From Strongylocentrotus purpuratus (Eukaryota; Echinodermata; Echinoidea; Camarodonta; Strongylocentrotidae), in assembly GCF_000002235.5 (NCBI RefSeq), contig NW_022145613.1, positions 1,816,001-1,880,000 on the forward strand: a stretch of DNA of 64,000 nucleotides. The letters run 5' to 3'. Shown here piece after piece: positions 58,950 to 64,000 of the stretch. The notes under the pieces are model-generated. The model saw nothing but the letters and a program-made list of their open reading frames with translations. It did no database searches and was not told the origin of the DNA. Within the stretch, counting starts at the first letter, position 1. The number at the start of each line of letters is the position of its first letter. Made by a program: the position numbers and the translations under genes.

Positions 58950-61640
58950 CCGGTTGGTAAAAATGACAGCCATCACAATGTTTACGCATAATTTAAGCCC
59001 CAAACAGTCCCTGTTAATTCTGAATGAATGCGCATGTTATTCTTTCAAATTTTTTGTCAATGTAAATGATTTACTTTTCTTTTTTTAGTTCAACGACGAA
59101 AAAAACAAAAGTTGATTTGGCAACATCATCATGAGAACAATACATGTATTTGGTATTGATAGCGTGTCATTGTTCCCCTTTTTAATATTCTTTATCTTGC
59201 TTCGGACCTTTTTACTTATTCATGTAACTATGTTAATGCCTTATTATGCGCATGAGCAGACAACTGAATTGTAAAGGGTTAATTTTTTTTAATTAAAACT
59301 TACGACCGTCATTTTTTAGGTAGTTTATCATTTATTTTGTATTCAGACTATTGCTATACTGTTGTGTTGTGAAGTGCAGGAAGATAACGTTTTATAATTT
59401 AATATTTTTTAACTTAATCTTTTTTTTCCTTATATACCATTATATATCTTAGGAAACATCACACATCGGTGCTTGGCAGAAGCAGTGTGGAGGAATAGCA
59501 TCAGTCTTTTCTCAACATCAGATGGGACATCAGATAGGATGAGCTGTTATAGTTTTAGATTAGAGTAGAACCCGATTCAAGATCCAATCCTTCATCTTCC
59601 TTTAAGCTGTGTAACAACAGTCACCTTATTCGTAGCTCCGAATTATTATGACCCTTGCCGTAATTCCAAAACATTAACATTAACAAAAAAATTAAAAACA
59701 TTTTAGCGCTACATTTAGATAGAGAATACCGCTTAGTTGCTTTTATGTCCGTATATATTATGTATAGTTTCTGCACCAATGATGAAGAGTGCAGACCACC
59801 CCCCCCCCCCAATTAAAATTCCCTAACGACGCACCAGAATTTAGGTCTGGTAGAGCCTTCAAAGGATCTACAGTAGACAGACTAAAGAAAGTAGAGCAAA
59901 ATTTCATCTTTTTTCATGTATATTCCTGATTTTGCATACCTTATTCCTCGTGTCTAGATAATATACTGGAATCTATTTAGGGACAGATCAGTTAATCAAT
60001 TCGAATCCAATATTATTGTTCTGAGGCTTAAGGCATGTTTTGTTGTTCAGTGATCACTTTCTAGCTTACATTTTAGGATGTATGCATGTATAAACAAATT
60101 CGTCACTTTGTTGGTATGAACACCTTCTTTTATCTTTCTGTAGATCATCATTGTCTCCCTAAATAGGGGCAATGCCCGGCATTAGTTTTAACATTAGGAA
60201 GTATATTTGATGTTGTTAATGTAGAGCAAAATAAAGACTAGAATGGCAAAAACATATATATTTTTTCTAAGCTATTAACGTTGGGCATATGTTTAAAGGC
60301 ATTTTGTTACGTGTGTTTAATTGTGCTATAGTATTTCATTTTAGTTTTCAATATTTAAGATTGCCTATTATCATACCTTGTAATATTGGAGAAATGTACT
60401 TGTAAACCACCAAATATACTAGCAGAGGTTAAGGGCGTGTGAAGTATGTATGTAAATAATAAAAGAAGAGAAAAAAACACAACTAGCACGGAGCTTTATG
60501 CAAGGTTCAGATATGAATGGTGCTTTATAAGGAATTATGAAACTCTGCATAAATCCAGAATTGCATTTATTGTTCATCCATCAAGCGGAATGTAGAAACT
60601 TGAAATTGGAATATTTCTGTTTGAACGTCTGCCGAAGTACAGATAGAACATTTGTGACAATGCAATGCATTTGAAATAGATGGATTGAGGGCGTGTACTT
60701 AGAACAGAAATCGCCACTTTGCAGATTAGCGTACCGTTACACTTTACACTTGATATCATTTTTAAACCAAATAAAATAAAGATGATTATTTTCTAGGCAT
60801 TCAGACCAGTAAACGAGCAATTTATTGTATGATATGAACACAAATGCTAATTATTTATCATGATTATTTGAAGGATTAAAATTATTTTATTTGATATATC
60901 ATTTCTGTCAGCTGTTGTTATATAATGAATGTGAATATTAAAGTGATACAATAAATGATATGAAATAAGATTAGACGATCTGCCTATGCGCTTTATTTAA
61001 TTATGATCAAGATTGAGAAAGTTTCATATAATTATTGCATCATAAATTAGGAGCCAGCAAATAGCAGAACATGGCAAATGAATATTAAAATGATAAATGA
61101 TTTACTATTTTGATTGCAAATAACTCAAAAGTTTGATCTGGTAAAAGATTTACAGGTTTGCACATTGATATAATATCTGAGTTGAAGATCAACTTGGAGC
61201 AAGTTTTTATTTCAACTTTTAGACAAATCAAGGCCACAAAATGTGTATGTGTATTTGAAAATAACGTCAGAATTCAGACCATCACAATACCATGCAAGCG
61301 GATCACATCTGATTTAAAAATCAGAGATGCGTGGCCCATATACTTGTTATCAGTGTCTGTGATAATGGTGTAATATTGAAGCCTTAAAAATTGCGCTTCA
61401 AAATGTTCATGAACTGCTTCAAAAAAGTAAAAACTTTGAGTGGCCAGTTTTACCATACTCGTTTCCCCCAAACTAGTGTTATAAAAACCGTTGGGAAAAC
61501 GGTTTTTGAAATTTCTAATTCCAATCATAAATATTGTGAAAATCAGACAGGCGATCGGCTTGTAAAAGTCATGAGATTCCTGACTGACCTAAAGGTTTAT
61601 AATTATGATTTCAACTTGAGCTAAATCCAGGATTTTATTT
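58950..61640. other. No gene recognised; poly-C at 59799-59810
   Basis: AT-rich, with a GGGCAATGCCC mini-hairpin near 60167 followed by AATAAAGACT near 60231, possibly another LINE 3' end. No gene supported. Confidence 0.45.
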
Positions 61641-61695
61641 AAGAATCTGAGGCAAAGATACCCAATGCCAATGCCCGGTATCATTACAAACTCAG

Positions 61696-61788
61696 GACTG
61701 GAACAGTCTTTCTCCCTCAATTGTAGCCCAACCTTCCTTAAATACTTTGAAATCTGCGCTTAAAACCAACTTAAAACCAGCACCTTAA
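61696..61788 (+). pseudogene. CR1-like LINE RT, last 30 codons
   Basis: The frame reads DWNSLSPSIVAQPSLNTLKS then ALKTNLKPAP and a stop. That is the WNSLP-x-I-x(4)-PSL-x(2)-F/LK-x-LK-x-L signature at the end of CR1/Jockey-group RT proteins. The upstream part is not recognisable, so only the tail survives. Confidence 0.75.
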
Positions 61789-62100
61789 GTTGGTGGCCGC
61801 ACATGACGACACACCTCCAGTTTAAACACCTTTACGGCGTCTTTTGGAGGAATCCTACCAAGTACCAAGACTCGCCGTACCATTAGGTGCACTGGAGGTC
61901 GCACAAAACATAGTCTGGCAATGATTGCCCCGCGATCAAAATCTTTCACTAACCGAATTATTAAATAAAAGAAAGGACCCATATAACCCTAACTCTAACA
62001 ATTAACCTCCTAATCCAAATGTAACTCTCATCTTAATCCTGTTGTATCTTTGATATTGACAAAATAAAGCTAGGATGAATATGTCGCCGGAGTCTGTGCT
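61789..62100 (+). mobile_element. 3' sequence of the LINE relic
   Basis: The sequence after the RT stop holds CCTCCAG (about 61816) paired with CTGGAGG near 61890, and ends toward AATAAAGCTAGG near 62063. It is probably the 3' UTR of the LINE relic, with an uncertain end. Confidence 0.4.
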
Positions 62101-62458
62101 GGAGAACCACTCTGGAACTTAAAATCTTGATACCCGAATAATGTGTTCTGGCTCTGTATGCATTGATCAATGGTACAAAAATATTTTGTGGCCTAGGATT
62201 GTCAAAAAGTGGAAATAAAAAATAATAAAAGTGTTATGTTAAGAATCCTTTAAACACTGACAAATTAAGTTTGATATGAGTTTTAAGAAAAATGCTCAAA
62301 ACAAATCTAAGAAACTCGTTGAAGACCAGCTTTTAATGAGAAGACATACGGAGAGTGAAGCTAGAGGAAGAAGTGAAAAAAGATATAAAAAATGACAAAA
62401 CTAAAGAAGAGAGATTAAAAAAAAAGATAAGAAGCAGAACGAGATGGTAAATACAGAA

Positions 62459-62461
<3 letters not shown>

Positions 62462-62498
<37 letters not shown>

Positions 62499-62521
62499 CA
62501 GAGAGAGAGAGAGGGGGGGGG
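62462..62521. repeat. (GA)n and poly-G
   Basis: GA run, then GGGGGGCAGA, GA again and a 9-base G run (about 62513-62522). Confidence 0.95.
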
Positions 62522-62981
62522 GCAGAATGATTGTGAATTTGAAGGGGCTAAGGTATACTTTGCCCCCGTCCTGACCAATTTTCTTACCGAGAAAAGTATG
62601 CCTAAGGGAAAAAGCAACTTTATCAATCAGTCATAATGTTGTTTGAAAGTCATTAATAATCAAATTGCTCATATCAAAACAATTGAATCTAATATAATCA
62701 TTCCACTTGCAATAATGCTTGCTTGCCCTGGTATAACAATAAATAATTTCTTTATTTTGATATGCGGGTGGGTGGAGGAGGGAAGAGCAGTCCAAGGTAA
62801 AGATGACGCCCATACTGTTCTAAATATACTATATATACTATTACTTCTAATACTACTCTAAATCAAATAAGTGGAGGTTCAAACGTGCCGATTAAATCTC
62901 TACAAAATATGGTCGCCACTATTTCATATCTTTGCTTTGGAGATTTGATATGATATATAGGTTAAACAAACATGGATTTTT

Positions 62982-63167
62982 TCAATATTTAACAAAATAT
63001 TACACGTTAATACTACCTGACATGAAACGAAATGAAATGCTTTGCTTGCTCAAATATACGCGCGCAATCTCAATTTATCTCTCGCTCTCTTTCTTTCTCG
63101 CCCTCTCTCTCTCTGCCTCTCTATATCTCTCTCTGCCTCTCTCTATATCTCTATCTCTCTTTCTCTA

Positions 63168-63213
<46 letters not shown>

Positions 63214-63480
63214 AACAACCCCACGTTATGATATCTTCTCCCCTATTTTTTTTTCTCTCTCTCTCTCTCAATATCTTTCTATCTGTCTCTGTCTCTGTCT
63301 CTCTCCTCCTCCTCTTTCCCTCTCTCATTCTTTTTCTCCCCCTCCTCTCTCTCTATTATTCCACCCTTTCTCTCCATTCCCCCTCTCTCGATTAACAAGC
63401 TTGCATAATTATGCAATATTTAGCTAAGATTACACATCAATGCTAAATGACTCGAAAAGAAATGAAAGGCTTTGCTTGCT
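62982..63480. repeat. Direct 68-bp repeats flanking a 300-bp (CT)n cluster
   Basis: Copies at 62982-63050 and 63413-63480 share CAATATTTA, ATTACAC, GAAATGAAA and GCTTTGCTTGCT in order. Between them, 63074-63375 is a mosaic of CT, CTAT, CTGT and CTCCT repeats. The frames there on both strands are artefacts. Confidence 0.8.
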
Positions 63481-63715
63481 AATGCCCAACGGTGATTTGT
63501 ATCCTCGATTTGTATCCTTGGTTGGGGGGATGATAGGTGCCAAAATATTTTCGGCAATGGATAAAAGCAACCGAGAGGTAGAAGCGTGTGGCAGGTTGCA
63601 CCCCATGCCTAATTAACTTTTTCAAGTCTCCCTCAATAAAGATAACTTTTTAGAGAATATGGGACCCATGTGGGTCATACATGGGCTTGCTACCTGGGTT
63701 ATTAACCTTTCAAGC

Positions 63716-63835
63716 GCGTAGCAAGGATTTTATTTTAGGGGGAGCGTGCTAATCACTTACAGAGTGCGCGAAACGCGCTCCCTAGGGGGTTGGTGCAGGG
63801 AGGGGGTTCCCCCGTCCCGAGCGAAGCGAGGAAGC
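63716..63835. mobile_element. Repeat terminus, GCGTAGCAAGGATTTTA type
   Basis: GCGCGTAGCAAGGATTTTAT, a G run, and the palindromic GAGTGCGCGAAACGCGCTC, followed by CGAGCGAAGCGAGGAAGC. Related ends occur near 3975, 29501 and 51255. It is probably a DNA-transposon end. Confidence 0.5.
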
Positions 63836-63840
63836 TTTGT

Positions 63841-64000
63841 TTCATTAAATTATTAGGGAAAGAAGACGATTCATTGTAACGTTCTCGACTCTTAATCCTT
63901 GTCTAAATTCGGTTTCTTTTGACGTTTCATTAAAGTATTAGATAAAGATGACGATTCGTTGTACCGTTCTTTACTCTTAATCCTTGTTTGAATCAAGCTC
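63841..64000. repeat. Tandem 85-bp repeat reaching the window edge
   Basis: TTCATTAAA-TATTAG and ACTCTTAATCCTTGT recur at 63841 and 63926 with a period of 85 bp. The array may continue beyond the window. Confidence 0.8.

Noticed and set aside
1-64000. CRISPR array, bacterial operon or rRNA genes
   Set aside because: No regular repeat-spacer array, operon-like gene packing or rRNA sequence is present.

Overview
This window looks like repeat-rich, AT-rich animal DNA, not a bacterial or organelle region. It has no dense run of open frames. Instead it holds CR1/L2-like and L1/Tx1-like LINE remains, several tRNA-headed SINEs, fold-back elements and MITE-like hairpins, one LTR retrotransposon, and many (GA)n/(CT)n and poly-C/poly-G tracts. 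The mix suits a marine invertebrate, and an echinoderm is my best guess. That is inference, because no diagnostic host gene is present.

Layout. From 0 to 10 kb there is a TTG/CTG triplet tract, a large CT tract, three tandem copies of a 157-bp unit, a 2-kb CR1/L2-like LINE (minus strand, 4.2-6.2 kb), a SINE, a LINE 3' end and an L1/Tx1-like LINE tail. From 10 to 21 kb there are further LINE 3' ends with stem-loops, a 126-bp hairpin element, a 600-bp AGT/AGC triplet domain, and an unusual cluster of perfect TGACGTCA palindromes. From 21 to 41 kb there are SINEs, a 222-bp-period duplication, an inverted repeat whose arms lie 5 kb apart, a 171-bp MITE, and weak possible exons at 31.7-32.6 kb. 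From 41.8 to 45.6 kb sits a complete-looking LTR element that carries gag but no pol. From 47.5 to 48.5 kb there is a 974-bp fold-back element built from 53-bp units. At 50.4 kb is the best candidate host gene, an exon encoding a signal peptide and dibasic sites, like a small secreted peptide precursor. From 51 to 64 kb there are more low-complexity tracts and LINE/SINE debris, a 14-base match to a cDNA-library adapter, and a tandem 85-bp repeat at the window end.

Most of the window is probably intergenic or intronic. The mobile elements look non-autonomous or dead, except that the LTR element has almost identical LTRs and so is young. It must have been moved by proteins made elsewhere. Observations I rate highest are the gag-only LTR element, the fold-back element with satellite-like arms, the peptide-precursor exon, the TGACGTCA cluster and the LINE 3'-end stem-loops with changed but still paired stems.
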